DNA from: Acanthamoeba sp. SK_2022b
Taxonomy: Eukaryota > Discosea > Longamoebia > Acanthamoebidae
Length of the DNA stretch: 64,000 bases
NCBI GenBank assembly: GCA_027943245.1
Contig: JANDJZ010000016.1
Coordinates: 124,001 to 188,000, forward strand
Reading direction: 5' to 3'
Shown: piece after piece, positions 11,146 through 27,194 of the stretch
How the letters are laid out: every line of letters starts with the position of its first letter
How positions within the stretch are numbered: the stretch's first letter is position 1
The notes under the pieces: generated by a model
What the model was told of the DNA's origin: nothing
The model's database searches: none
Seen by the model: the letters and a program-made list of their open reading frames with translations, nothing else
Position numbers and translations under genes: made by a program

Positions 11146-13176
11146 ATGACCTGGCTTGCAGCGCTTGCTTTAAGCTTCCTGCTCTTGGCACCATCGTGCT
11201 ACGCCAGCAGATACGAGGAGGAGTGGGATGGGGAGGAATACGACGATACCGATTACGACTCTGAAGAAGATGCAAGTGAATACGAAGACTATCACAGCCA
11301 CCAATACAAGCACCGACCGACCAAGTCTCCATGTGCTTCTGAGTCTCCATCTCCACCAGCGGCCACATGCCCTGCAAAGGCCTCGCCGTCGCCGTCTCCA
11401 TCATGCCCGAAGAAGGTGTCACCGTCCCCATCGACCATGGTCCCATCTCGCTCGCCGTCGGCCACTCCCTCTTCCACGTGCCCGAAGAAGTCCTCCTCGC
11501 CTTCGCCCTCACCATCAACAATGGTTCCGTCTCGTTCACCTTCTCCCTCATCTTCCTCCTCCCCGTCTGCTGTGCCTTCGGCTTCGCCTTCGGTTTCTAC
11601 TTCGCCAAGTCCGCCTTCGTCACCGACCGCATCCGCATCAGGTAGCGCGTCTCCCTCCTTCAGTCCTTCTTCTCCTCCGTCTGCTAGTCCCTCCTCGTCG
11701 ATTACTCCTCTGCCAAGCCAATCGGCATCTCCCTCTCCTTCCTCTTCGTTCTCCGTTTCCCCCTCTCCTTCCTTTTCTGTGTCGGCATCGCCATCGCCTT
11801 CAGCATCTCTCATTTCATCGGAATCGCCGTCTCCCTCTCCCTCGTCTTCCACATCTGTCACCCCTTCACCTACTCCCTCCGTCTCTCCTTCAGCTTCCCC
11901 CTCGCCTTCCTCATCGCCTTCCTCTTCGCCCTCTCTGACTCCCTCTACCTCTCCCTCAGGCACTCCCTCTTCCACGCCTTCCCCTTCAGCCTCTCCTACG
12001 CCTTCATCCTCCACCACTCCGTCTGCCACTCCCTCGATCACTCCCTCGCCATCTCCCTCAGCTACACCATCACCCTCTACCTCTGTGTCACCCATCCTGT
12101 CCACTCCCGGACCATCACCCCTACCCACTGGTTCAGCCTCGCCTACTCCTATCTCCTCGGCCTGTACTCAGCCTCTTCTCGGAGTTGCTGCCGGCTTCAG
12201 CGCGTTCATTTTGGGGAACAACAGCTTCAACTCAACCTTTGCCGTTGACTTGGTCAACGGCGACTTCGAGAGCAAGCTTGCGGTCAACGGAGGTCTTCGA
12301 CTTCGTGGATTTGGAATCTTCCAGAACACCCTCTGTACGGGTAACCTGAGCCAGGACATGACTGTGGTGGTCAACGGCGCTGTGGACGTGGTGGACACCC
12401 GTCTCTTCTGTGGCAACCTACTCGTGTCCAACCAGAGCCAGGTCATCAACCTACCAACCTTCCAGTCAGGCAACGGAGTCCAGGTGCGCATGCGACTCGT
12501 CATTGTTGTGTTAGCGCTGTTGCGTGCCTCAAGGTGCTGACACCCGTATCATACGGGTGATGCAGGTCAGCGAGGTAGTTGACTTCAGCGCTATCAGAAG
12601 CAACCTCACCAGCGTGAGCGCTTCTCTGTGTTCCCTGACCAACGTCACTCCGGCCGACACTACGATCTTCGGAGATGTGCGGCTTCCGGCCAGGGGAGTC
12701 GAGACCGAGGTTTGACCAATCTCGTCATGGCAGCTTTAGCCGATGCGCCGCGGCATCTAACCTGTCCCACTTCTGCAGGTGTTTTCAATCAACCTCTCTT
12801 CTCTGGCGAGGACCGGTTTCATGCGCCTCACCAATGTGGACTCCTCGGTGACCAAGTCCGTGATCATCAATGTGGTGGGCAACGGCACGGCTCGCTTCTC
12901 CAACTTCTTCTTCGACAGTGGCGCAATCCCTGAAGGCCTCATCACTTGGAATGTCTGCTCCGCTGATCATGTCATCATTGAGAACATCCTCTTCCCAGGT
13001 ACGCTTCACTTCCAGAGCACTTCCAGTCTGTTTAGCCTAAGACCTCTTTTTCAGGCACACTGCTGGCACCTCAAGCATCAGTTACTCTCCAGAGGGCTCA
13101 AGTCGTGGGCTCAATTGTTGCTTCTTCGCTGAGCGGCGCTGGCGGCGGCCAGATCAACCAGGCCCAGTGCCCTTGA
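11146..13176 (+). CDS. Secreted choice-of-anchor-A protein, Jessie-lectin-like, with Ser/Pro stalk
   Basis: Exon 1 runs from 11146 to about 12483, then three more exons end at TGA 13174-13176. Residues 1-20 are a signal peptide (MTWLAALALSFLLLAPSCYA). An acidic Glu/Asp/Tyr segment follows, then about 270 residues of SPSPS-type Ser/Pro/Thr repeats, a likely O-glycosylated stalk. The C-terminal part is a choice-of-anchor-A domain: AFILGNNSFNSTFAVDLVNGD, AVNGGLRLRGFG, LITWNVCSADHVIIENI, FPGTLLAPQASVTL and a closing QVVGSIVASSLSGAGGGQIN. Acanthamoeba cyst walls contain cellulose-binding lectins with this domain (the Jessie type), so a wall role is a reasonable inference. No TM or GPI signal is seen at the C-terminus, which ends NQAQCP. 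The intron after exon 1 is very short in the best-fitting model (about 31 nt) and needs cDNA support. Confidence 0.85.
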
Positions 13177-13565
13177 CTTCCACACTCATTTTCGCATTTT
13201 TTTTCTCATTCACCACAATAACCCATACTCACTCGACTTCGATCGAAGCCGGGCGCATATATGTTTCATTTTGATGCATCTCCTTTCCTTTATTGGTTGA
13301 AAACAATACAAAAGTTTACCCACGGTGCTGGCAACGGCTGGTGTGGCGAATTCTGCGGAATTGCAGATGCTGATTGAGCCTGTTCTCCAATGAAAGTCAG
13401 CTCGAATGTCGAGTCAATAATCAGTCCTTCACGGTATCTCCTTCCCGCTACTCTCTTTGCTGACGCTCCTCTGCAAACCACGTAATCACACGAAAGAAAG
13501 CCACCAGGCTTGTTGGCCAGCTTTCTCGCCCATCAACGTTGTACGTACCTATCGTTTGGCATCGT
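13177..13565. other. Intergenic between secreted protein and Rac gene
   Basis: No gene seen. The first 100 bases are T-rich, as expected for a 3' untranslated region; the last part is presumably the Rac promoter. Confidence 0.6.
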
Positions 13566-14563
13566 ATGGCACACCTGCAGTGGCGCAACATCAAGTGTGT
13601 GGTCGTGGGCGACGGCAACGTGGGCAAGACCTGCATGCTTATCTCCTACACCACCAATGCCTTCCCATGTTCGCACCACCCTCCTCCCCTGGGTTCTCAA
13701 GACTTTGAGAGACGCTGACCTCATAGGCTGCGATTCCTTACACAGCCGAGTACATTCCTACTATCTTTGACAACTACAGCGCCAACGTGATGGTGGACGG
13801 ACAAGTGATATACCTTGGCCTGTGGGACACAGCTGGCCAAGAGGAGTACGACAGGCTGCGCCCACTCGTACGTCTTACCTCTGTTTTTCAGCAGGATGGA
13901 TTTTTTCTCGACTTGGGTGCCTCTCCTCTCCAGAGCTATCCTCAGTCAGACGTGTTCCTGTTGTGCTTCTCGGTCGTGTCTCCTCCCAGCTTCGAGGTGT
14001 GCGCTGTACACACGAGTGATCGTTTTATTGATTGAAACTCTCACTCACCTTTGGTCTTTAGAACGTACGATCCAAGTGGAATCCCGAGGTGGTGCAGCAC
14101 TGCCCTGCAGTGCCCCGCTTCGTGGTAGGACTCAAGACCGATCTCCGCGAGTACAGCAGCTCTATTTCGATCACCTATACGCACCGAGACTGCGACGCTC
14201 ACCTTTCAATCCCTCGCAGGAAGCCTGAAGTGGTGGAGCGCCTGGGGCAAATGGGACTGCAGCCGGTCACCCGAGAGCAGGGCGAGGCTCTGGCCAAGGA
14301 GATCGGAGCCGACGGGTATATGGAGTGCTCCGCTCTCACCCAGCAAGGCCTTCAGGTATCCGTTTATTCTATTGGGGCAACCCACTGTCTTCTCACCAGC
14401 GCGCTGCCAATAGCGCGTCTTCACGGAGGCCATTAGAGCGGTGCTGCACCCCGATCCAGGAGCCGTGCGCGTGAAGACGCATCGTCAGGTGCTAAAGGAC
14501 AAGCTCAAATCCATCTCTACGAGAGTGTCCCGCAAATGTCAAGCCACATGCGTTCTTTCATGA
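13566..14563 (+). CDS. Rac-type Rho-family small GTPase
   Basis: Start ATG 13566 ([17 protein letters not shown]), stop 14561-14563, seven exons joined in phase. G1 is GDGNVGKT, switch I is [14 protein letters not shown], switch II is [18 protein letters not shown]4 is GLKTDLRE in place of the usual TKLDLR, G5 is ECSALTQ. The Rho insert ([17 protein letters not shown]) is present, placing it in the Rac branch. The protein ends ..[11 protein letters not shown]: a CAAX box with X = Ser, predicting farnesylation, plus an extra Cys upstream that could be palmitoylated. It would cycle between GTP and GDP forms and control actin. The second exon is taken to begin at the CAG just before CCGAGTACATT (about 13749), because that restores the standard AFPxEYIPT spacing. 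Confidence 0.95.
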
Positions 14564-14626
14564 CCATTTTGGTGTGTGCATTTCAACAAACCCACGTATG
14601 TACATAGAAAGAGCTAGGAGAATTGA

Positions 14627-16450
14627 CTAGTGGTAGCGATGGAAAGCTTCCGCAACGGATGATGTCTGGTAACAGCTCACCCTGCCTGGTACGTAGGTCG
14701 GCACGAAGCTCCGCTCCGCCTCATCCACCGTGCGGAGATGCGCCGGCTGGGCCAGTCCAGCGTGCGTGGGATGGGGGTCTAGGTAGGTTCCGCCGCCATC
14801 GCCGGACATCTGGGGCACCGGGTAGTGCGCGAAGGGGTAGTAATGGGTAGGCATCTCGTATCCGTGGTGGTGGCGAGTGGAGAGCTCGTTGGAATGAGAC
14901 GGTTGACCTGCGTAACCCTCCAAATCGGCGAGGTACTGCGCGCGGTAGGTGTGAAGTGGCATAGGGGAAGTTGACGTGCTTGCGTATGCTGGGGTGGGAG
15001 CTGACCACGACGCATAAGTCTCACGCGCGGTGGATGTTGTCAAGAGCTCATGGGACGAGGTCGGCTGTTGCGGTTCGACCAGAGTTGAAGGCATGGCGAA
15101 GGAAGATGAGGCGGGCAGGCTCAGCGACCACGTCGCGGAGTACGAGAGTGGGGAAGAGAGTGAGGCGAAAGACGACATCGCTGATTGCTGTCCTAAAGAA
15201 GTGGTAGACGATCGGGGAGAGATATCTGAGGCGGAACGCGCTGGAGAAGGATGAGTCAGGCACGGAGGCGTGTAGGTTTCTCCCGTGGGCATATCTCCCG
15301 CCACCGGCTCGTAGGTACTGCTGATTTCGCGCGGGGCTGACTTGCAAGGAGTGCCATCTGTATGCTGGCATGAGTTGACAGAGAATGAGGAGGAACGCGA
15401 GGAAGAGGACGGAGTCGATGCCGACCGTGGAGACTCGGATTCAACTGGCGAGCGATGGATGAAAGGAGGGAATAAGTTCTGATGATGAAATGTCTGGTCG
15501 ATATCACTGTGTACACGACCGGTTCGGACGTTGTGTTGCTCCTGCTGGTACTCACCAGAACTTGTCTCTTGGTTTTCCTCCAGGCGATCGGCTCTCCGAG
15601 GGCGCTTGGGCGAGGGTTCTGGGTGAGCAAGCTGAGGTTTGTCTCGCTGTTCTGGCGCTGGTTGGTGCTCCTGCTTCTTCTTCCTCCTCGAGCTGTCGTA
15701 GACGAAAACCCAGTCCCAGTCTCTTTCTTCTACCGCACCAGTCGGCGATGCCTCGCGGATAGTCCTCGCATGCCCGTGGGGCTGGGCCAAAGGGCAATTG
15801 GAGTCGTTGTGGACGGCTACGGTATGGCCTGATGGGTGGGCTTCATCGCTACTGGAAGCTGCAGGTTGGTCTGACTTCTTGAGCAGATAGCTTAGGTAGC
15901 TCAACTCAGAAGAGATGTAGTTCTGGAAGCGCTCCGTCTTGGCACCCTTCAGGCAGGTAGTTCCAGTGGCAGGCGCGGGTCCCTCGACGATCTTGAATCT
16001 CAACCGGTCTGCCTCCCTCTGGTGGTCCACCCGCTGCAAGTGAGTGTAGTGCTGCTTGGCCTTGCCCCTTGGCCCTTTACGGTTGCACCGCACTGCCGGA
16101 AAGGCCTTCTTCACCAGCTTTCCGAAATATCTGTAATGGGACCAGGTTGAGAATTTCGTTGCAACAACGGGCTGAGCTTTGCGAGGTATACGTACGTTGG
16201 GACGATGACAGGGTCTGACCTGTTGGGTTCGAGCAACTGAAGGTAGTCACTGTAGAGGGCTTCCTTGGCAAGCGATCCACTTCGGCCCAAACGATAGTTC
16301 TCGAGTAACCTTCATTCCCAATTATAACTTTAGCATGCTCCAAAAAAAGACAGGTTCTGTGGGCGTAGGAAGTGTAATGAGGTGGTACCAGCAGACGATT
16401 TGAGAGACCAGGGTATCTTTGTCGACCGATAGGGCAACTGGGTCGGACAT
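14627..16450 (-). CDS. RFX-family winged-helix transcription factor
   Basis: Exons 16450-16389, 16309-16220 and 16130-14627. The N-terminus is MSDPVALSVDKDTLVSQIV. Directly after it, the spliced sequence gives WLLENYRLGRSGSLAKEALY, then LQLLEPNR, FGKLVKKAFPAVRCNRKGPR and GKAKQHYTHL. This is the RFX DNA-binding domain (WLxxNY...FGKLxxxxFP..RRLGTRGxSKYHYYG in animal proteins), here with NRKGPRGKAKQHY at the DNA-contacting end. The remaining 430 or so residues are low-complexity Ser/Pro/Thr/Gln and hold no domain I recognise; the dimerisation domain of animal RFX1-4 is not apparent. Target genes are unknown. Convergent with the Rac gene, with only 63 nt between stop codons. Confidence 0.86.
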
Positions 16451-17036
16451 CTTCGGTGTTGTGGTCTCAAGCAGCCCGCGATGGCGGAGAGGTGTGATGT
16501 GTAGGAAGCAAAGAACAAAAGAAGAAGTGGCGAAACAGCGAGGCCGCTGTAACCGTCCATAGGCTCCGCTGGCCGAGAACCTCCGGTCCCGAGAACCTCC
16601 GAGGGGCTACGTCAAATCACGAAGTGTGAGCTAGATGTCGTTTACGCCACCTTCTTAGGGCTGGTTACGTGAGGTATCTTGGTTGCAGGGCACGTGGCAG
16701 GTAACGCCAATACCTAACCTCCGGAATTTTCAGAGATCTCGGGCCTTTTCGTTGTATCCAACTACCGAACAAACCTTCCTTAAACAAGAAATTGGTCTTT
16801 GAAAGGTGATGGTCGGGACGAGGCGTGTAATCGCTGCGATCTTTCCGTCGTGTTGTCATCACGTGACGTGAGTTGCTATAGTTTTCTTCAGATTGCCACC
16901 ACCCCTCTTGTTTTTTGGACGTTACTTAGCGTCGTTTATTGGTTCTGGTCTACAGGCCCGCAGGTTGATGACGTGTAACCACACCCTGGATCATCCGATT
17001 GGTATTCGGCCAAGCCAATCAACAAAAACGCTACGC
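16451..17036. other. Intergenic between RFX promoter and RECQL4 3' end
   Basis: No gene seen. A 13-bp direct repeat, CCGAGAACCTCCG, occurs at 16573-16585 and 16589-16601, about 125 nt upstream of the RFX start codon, and could be a paired factor-binding site. The rest shows no clear signal. Confidence 0.5.
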
Positions 17037-21825
<4,789 letters not shown>

Positions 21826-21925
21826 ACCTGCCGAAGGGTTGTGAATGCTGAAAAATCTAACGATGCGAATCGTGGGGTTTTTTGTTGTGTTTGCTTTGGC
21901 GCCAAAATGTAACGTCTACAGAACA

Positions 21926-23290
21926 TCAGCTAGCCACAGCATCGCCGTACAAGGACACGACCGAGTAGCGCTTCCTCCTCATGTTGAAGATGACGATGTC
22001 CCTGGTTTGCTCGAGGCCATCCTTTCGCTTCTGTTGCTGCTGCTGTTTCACCGCGTTCTTTTGCAGCATCTGCGGTGCGAGGTAGGTGGAGGAAGTAGCA
22101 CACGGGAGGGCAGAGAAGGAGACGATGTTGGAGGAGGTGGACGGAGGTGTCGCTGGTGTGCCGGCCGAGCGCGAAAGCCTACACGGAACTCGATGCAGCT
22201 TGGTCGATGAATAGAACTCGCTCAGCTGCTTAAAGAAGACGCCTGAAGAGGAAAACAGAGACACGCCCAAGGTCAGCAGCCACAGGCAGAGGCACGCTTT
22301 GGTAGGTAGCACCTTCGCTTCGATGTCGTTCCGTGTAGGCGAGCAACAAAACTGTGTTGAAGCCGCTGAGCCTGACGATCGTGTCCAGCAAAGGCTTGAA
22401 CAAACTGCACAGACGTGGCGATGAGTTGCGAGGAGGCAGGTGCACTCATCTCGCTGTCGCAGCAGGCTGAGAGCGCTACCGTTCATCAAACACGACCTCA
22501 GCGGCTACGATGAAGTCATATGTTTCAGTGATCTGGCTCAAGTTGTCGCCCCTGGCAAGCAAAGCCTTGTGAGCTACTACCCCTATACAAGGTGCAGCAG
22601 GCTGGGCGCACCATTTCAGCTCTTGTACGACCAGGTTATCGTCCTCTTGCATGTTGTTGAGCTCCAGGTTCGCACGGATTAGAGGGAGCATCTCGGCCTT
22701 CTCGGTGATCACCACCTTCGTGTCGGAGCCAAAGTACTTCTTGAGTGCCATCGAAGTCAAGCCGCAGCCCGCTCCGAGCTCCAGTATCTTCCTCTATACG
22801 GTTGTGGGCATCAGTTGCCGTGCCGTTGAACGACATGACGGGAGGAAAGCAAGGAGAACGAACCTTGTGCATGTCCTTTGGTGTGAAGGTGTTCATGATG
22901 TAGTCGCTGAGGTGCTTGCTTCCCGCCCACACGTGCGACCCCATTGCCATTCCTAGCCCGGCCCACGCGTGAGTGACAAGAGTGCAAGTCGTTTAAAACG
23001 GATAACCGGAGCAAGCTACCAGCAGTCTCCTTGATCACCACGTCAATGGTAGAGTGGAACTGAAACGTTTTCTGTAGGAAGTCAAGGTCAGAAATCTGGC
23101 CATCACCGTTGATGCACAGACGTTAAAACCGGCTGTACAGTTTGGTCACGGCTTGATGATCGTTGCATTCTCTCAAGGTAGAGCGATTTGAGCAGAGTGT
23201 TGGCTTCGGAGAGTGATTGTGACGAATCTACCTCACCAATAACTCGATTCCGCAACCCATTGTCTCCCGGAGGGGCAGAACCAACGTGCA
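21926..23290 (-). CDS. METTL21-like class I methyltransferase
   Basis: Exons in phase from 23290 (MHVGSAPPGDNGLRNRVIG). The AdoMet site is RKILELGAGCGLTSMAL with VVITEKAEMLPLIRANLELN after it, and FIVAAEVVFDER stands where METTL21/FAM86 enzymes have the D/E-x-x-Y motif region. Before it, IDVVIKETAG and SHVWAGSKHLSDYI match the family (VW...LSxYL). The C-terminus ends VIFNMRRKRYSVVSLYG. This family N-methylates lysines of chaperones, elongation factors and VCP; the substrate here is unknown. The final intron donor is uncertain (GTTCCG or GTGTAG). Divergent from EBP across 173 nt. A second family member sits at 58213. Confidence 0.85.
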
Positions 23291-23463
23291 TGGATGCTTT
23301 TACGACTACTTCACAAACAACCTTTTTTTTTGCGTCTTCTCTCGATTCCTCTCGCCTACGCGTGGTTTGCGAAAGGCGACGCCCGATACACCCTGCGGTC
23401 AAAAGGAGTTTCGAAACTGTTTCGAAAACATAGCCCACTTGTTTCCTCCACAGAACGCAGAAG
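23291..23463. promoter_or_regulatory. Shared divergent promoter region (methyltransferase / EBP)
   Basis: Only 173 nt separate the start codons of two divergently transcribed genes, so both promoters must lie here or overlap the genes. No TATA box is obvious. Confidence 0.5.
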
Positions 23464-24512
23464 ATGGCCGCAACAACGCAAGGAGGAGTGATTGACTTGT
23501 CCTCGGTCATCTATGATGTTGATCCGGTGGTGTTGGTGCCCGTAGGGCTCCTCGTCATCGTGCTCACTGCTTCGCTCCCTAAATCGCGTAGACTATCGCT
23601 CAGGGACTCGCTTGTGGCCTTCTGGTACCTTTTCAACGGCATCATCATCCACATCTTCCTTGATGGGTATTCTCGCTCTTCACTTTCGACCTTCCAGTGC
23701 ATTCGCAGGCGCAGGCTGTGGCCACTTTTTGTGATGAATCTTAACCATGAAATTAGAGTTTTGTCTTTGCATTGACTGGGCAATGTGATTCATCCCTCAG
23801 ATTGGTGGGCTTCGCCAGGCGCGTGCCGTTCCTCTACTCGCTCTACTGCACGCTGGACAAGTACGCTCCTTTGCCCCAACCATTCGTGCTGACCCACCGG
23901 TGCCACGGTGGCTCTGCGCAGGCGCTACGAGCAGGCCGAATCGGCGGTGATGATGATCTCCGTCACCGAGCTGCTCGTTATGGGCCCGCTCTGCATTCTT
24001 CTCTACTATGGCTACCACCGCAACCGGTCCTGGAGAGCCCCGCTGGAGCTCGTGGTACCGAACGGCCACTGCTGCGAACCACCATCGGTTTGCTTCTTAA
24101 CACCACATGCCTCACCGCACTTTCGTTGCACAGGTCTGCGCTATCCAGATCTTCGGCACCATCGTCTTCACCGGCTCCGAGATATGGGAGGGCTTCCCCA
24201 ATATCCCAACCGACTTCGAGATGACCTTTGAACAGGACAAGGTACTCCACCGCCTGGTTCACCTTTGGCTTTCGCCTCTTCTTCGTCACCTAAGCGGTCG
24301 TACCGTGTGCTTCACACGCCATACAGGTCATCTTCTTCTGGATCTTCTTCGTTGCCGCCAACGCCCTGTGGCTCCTGCTCCCGCTCCCCCTCCTGCTGAC
24401 CGCCTTCCACGAGGTCAACGCGGCCATCCTCAAGACTCGCCCGAGCAGCGGCTCGTCGTCCAAGCAGGCCGCCAAGAAGGCTCCCAAGAAGTCGAGCAAG
24501 AAGGCCGACTGA
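23464..24512 (+). CDS. Sterol delta8-delta7 isomerase (emopamil-binding protein family)
   Basis: Five exons: 23464-~23668, ~23803-~23861, ~23920-24055, ~24135-~24240, ~24327-24512. The product (about 240 residues) has an EXPERA fold with several TM helices: PVVLVPVGLLVIVLTASLP, FWYLFNGIIIHIFLDG, MMISVTELLVMGPLCILLYY, CAIQIFGTIVFTG, and FFWIFFVAANALWLLLPLPL. In human EBP the catalytic residues include His76, Glu80, Glu122 and Asn193; here the IHIFLDG motif keeps His with Asp in place of Glu80, and VTELL and NALWLLLP keep the Glu and Asn. It would shift the ring double bond in sterol synthesis in the ER. The C-tail is Lys/Ser-rich and ends SSKKAD, where KKxx-type ER retrieval may apply. Confidence 0.93.
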
Positions 24513-24787
24513 ACATGTTCCCCGCAGTGACTTGTGCGAACTGCTTTCTTGCCCATGCTCTTTGTTTGGCGTTACCAGAGCCCACCTGTATAAGGAAGAG
24601 TCTCAAGGCGACGCCGTAGAGCAACCAGCATGGGCCAATCAGCAGTGGCTGTGCTCATCGGGAACTGGACTGCTCCGCTTTTGGCAGGTTCATACTAGAA
24701 CCACCAGCTGTGCGGCTGGCGTGGCTCGACTGGACTCTCTCATTATTCTCGTACGGCCGTCACTCGTCCAAACCAAGGTCGCAGAGC

Positions 24788-27108
24788 ATGTCAGAGAAGG
24801 GGAGCACTCCGTGGATAAAGAAGCGCTTGAGCCTCACCTTCTTCAACGGCGGTAGCAGCAACAACAAGCCTGGGTCGCGCAGCTCGGATGGCCTGTCCAC
24901 CGTTTCCACAGACTGCGGCGAGGACTCGCCTGACGGGCTCACCCCACCTCCGACAAAGCTCAAGTCTCGTTCGGGCACATGGGATCACCTCTCGGGTTCG
25001 CTACGACGGCGAAGCTCCAGAGGCTCGCCCTTTTCTTCCAGTTCTTCATCACCCTTGTCGTCGTCTTCCTTCGCCCCCACTCCCTCTTCGCCTCTCGCGA
25101 GGTCAGCTTCCTATTCGCCCAGAGAGGAGGGAGGCACCGTCGCACCCCAACCTTTGGCTTCGAACTTCTCATCTTCCTCACCTCGAGCTGTAGAGGCTGT
25201 GGCCACTGTCCGAAGTAAGCGTCGACACAGAGCTACCACATGCTTCGACGCCACCGAGCTGCGAGCCCGTATGGACGCGATCGTGGACGAACAAGCTCTG
25301 GGCGACTCGAACGGGGTGAGGTTCAACCCGCTCTACGCGTTAGGCAGCGAGTCCCATCAACCGGACACGACCACCGTGCGTATCGCCGAGGGCACGAACA
25401 CCGGCGCAAAGAGGGAGCTGCGAAGGAGCGGATCGCTGGCCGACGTCAAGCAGCGGCTGCAGAAGAACGTTATCCCTGCACCCCCCGCTACACAGGCCAC
25501 AGGGTACGTGGGTCCTGATTGGTTGTTATTTGTTTTTTGAGTTCACGAGGAAGCGGAGACAAGCGGTGCTGGCCAGCAACGCAGTTACTTACTAACAATC
25601 ACGCGCAGCGACAACGAGAAGCGACGCGGGGTGGAGCGGGGTGTGCTGAACGTGAGTCATGACCTGCCCGAGGGGCAGCGCAAACGTAACCTGATTATCA
25701 ACGAGATTATTAATACGGAGCTCGACTACATCGCCGACTTAGAGATCTTGATCGATGTCTTCAAGTGCGCCAGCCAGCCTCCTTTTGCCGATACTCGAAG
25801 CTCCGATAGAGGCACAGGAATTGATTGAGTGTGGGTTGCGGCGAACAGGACACCGTTGCAGCAGGAGAACATCATCGACAGAGAGGAGCTGCAGACTATC
25901 TTCGCGGACGTCCACCTGCTGGTCGAAGTCAATCGCATGCTGCTCGAGGACATGGTTGACCGAGTTCGAGCGACAGATGGCAAGGAGCTGGGCGAGAGCT
26001 TCATTCTAGTGGTAACCACGCCCCTTCTTTCTCCCTCCTAGACGACTTGCTCTCTTACCCGCTCTCCAACGCCGTGGTGCTGTATGAGCGTAGGGAGACT
26101 ACCTCAAGATGTACGCCAACTACTGTGCCAACCAGCCGTGCGCGGTGGAGATGGCGAGCCGGTGTCAGCGGGAGAACCCCCGTTTCAAGGAGTTCCTGGA
26201 CAAGAGCAGCCAACTGCCAGTCACCAAGAAACTACTGCTGAGGGACTACCTCATCAAGCCGGTCCAGCGCGTCTGCAAGTACCCGCTGCTGCTGCGGGTC
26301 AGGCTCTCCCCTCCTCCCTTGAACGCACACGCTAGGGCTCACAGCCCACCATCGTTATGCGCAGGAACTGCTGAAATGCACGGAGGAGAGCGAGCCGGAG
26401 CACGGGAAACTGACGGTGGCGCTGGCTAAGCTCCAGAAGGTGGTCGCCGTGGTCGAAGAGAAGAGACAGACCGAGGAGGACGTGGAGGCCCTCGCCAAGA
26501 TCATTGAAAGGCTGCACAGCGCCGACAAGTTCGGGGTTAGGCTCATGGAGCCCGGCCGCAGGTTCTACCAGGAGGGCTCGCTCCTCCAATCCGTGGTAAG
26601 TGTTTAGCAGCCCAACCAATCGCCTTCACGCTGATCTTTACACACCACTTCCCAAATCAAAAAATAGGATCAGAAAGAGTTCACGCCGGTGTGCTATGTG
26701 CTCTTCAACGATCTGCTGGTGCTCACTGAGCCCAGGTCGGGCAAGAACGCGGGGCCCAGCAAGAACAGGCATCCCCACTTGGAGGTGGTCGACGTCGTTC
26801 CCATTACACAGTGCCAGATGGCGAGAACGGGTGCGTGGTTAAGAGGAGCTGTGCGTAGTGGTGTGCCCGAGTTAAGTTCCTCACCGCTCGCGAACTGTTG
26901 GGGTACAGACGAAAAGAGCAGCATGCTAGAGCTTGCGTTTCAGAACAGGATCTTCGTGATCCCCTTCTGCGGCTCTCAGCTTAAGAAGAAGTGGATAGAT
27001 CAGTACACCTCCTCTCGTGCCGCGACAACCAACCGGTTCTGCCGCCGTCGCAGTGTCTCTCTGCCCGAGATGCCCCCTCGCGGCCTCATCGCCCCCACTT
27101 CTTTGTGA
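24788..27108 (+). CDS. Rho guanine nucleotide exchange factor (DH-PH)
   Basis: I take ATG 24788 (MSEKGSTPWIKKRLSLTFF) as start; an in-frame ATG at 24710 would add 26 residues. About 240 residues of Ser-rich sequence precede the DH domain, which begins QRKRNLIINEIINTELDYIA and contains TPLQQENIIDREELQTIFA, YANYCANQPCAVEM, the CR3 helix LLLRDYLIKPVQRVCKYPLL, and KLQKVVAVVEEKRQTEED. A PH domain follows: RRFYQEGSLLQSV, CYVLFNDLLVLTEP, LEVVDVVPI, then SSMLELAFQNRIFVIPFCG and LKKKWIDQYTSS. DH-PH proteins load GTP on Rho/Rac GTPases; the Rac gene at 13566 is one possible client but nothing links them directly. Short Arg/Ser tail ends APTSL. Start choice is the main uncertainty. Confidence 0.92.
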
Positions 27109-27194
27109 TATATTCTAATTTATTTATTCGAAAATGCGTGTGTTTGTGTAACAAATAAATAATCCTTTACAATAAATATTATTGTTGTGGCCAC

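Noticed and set aside
11292..12128. 278-residue acidic open frame on the minus strand
   Set aside because: It is the antisense of the Ser/Pro-rich stalk; its Glu/Gly bias is the complement of TCN/CCN codons, and it has no domain or splice support.
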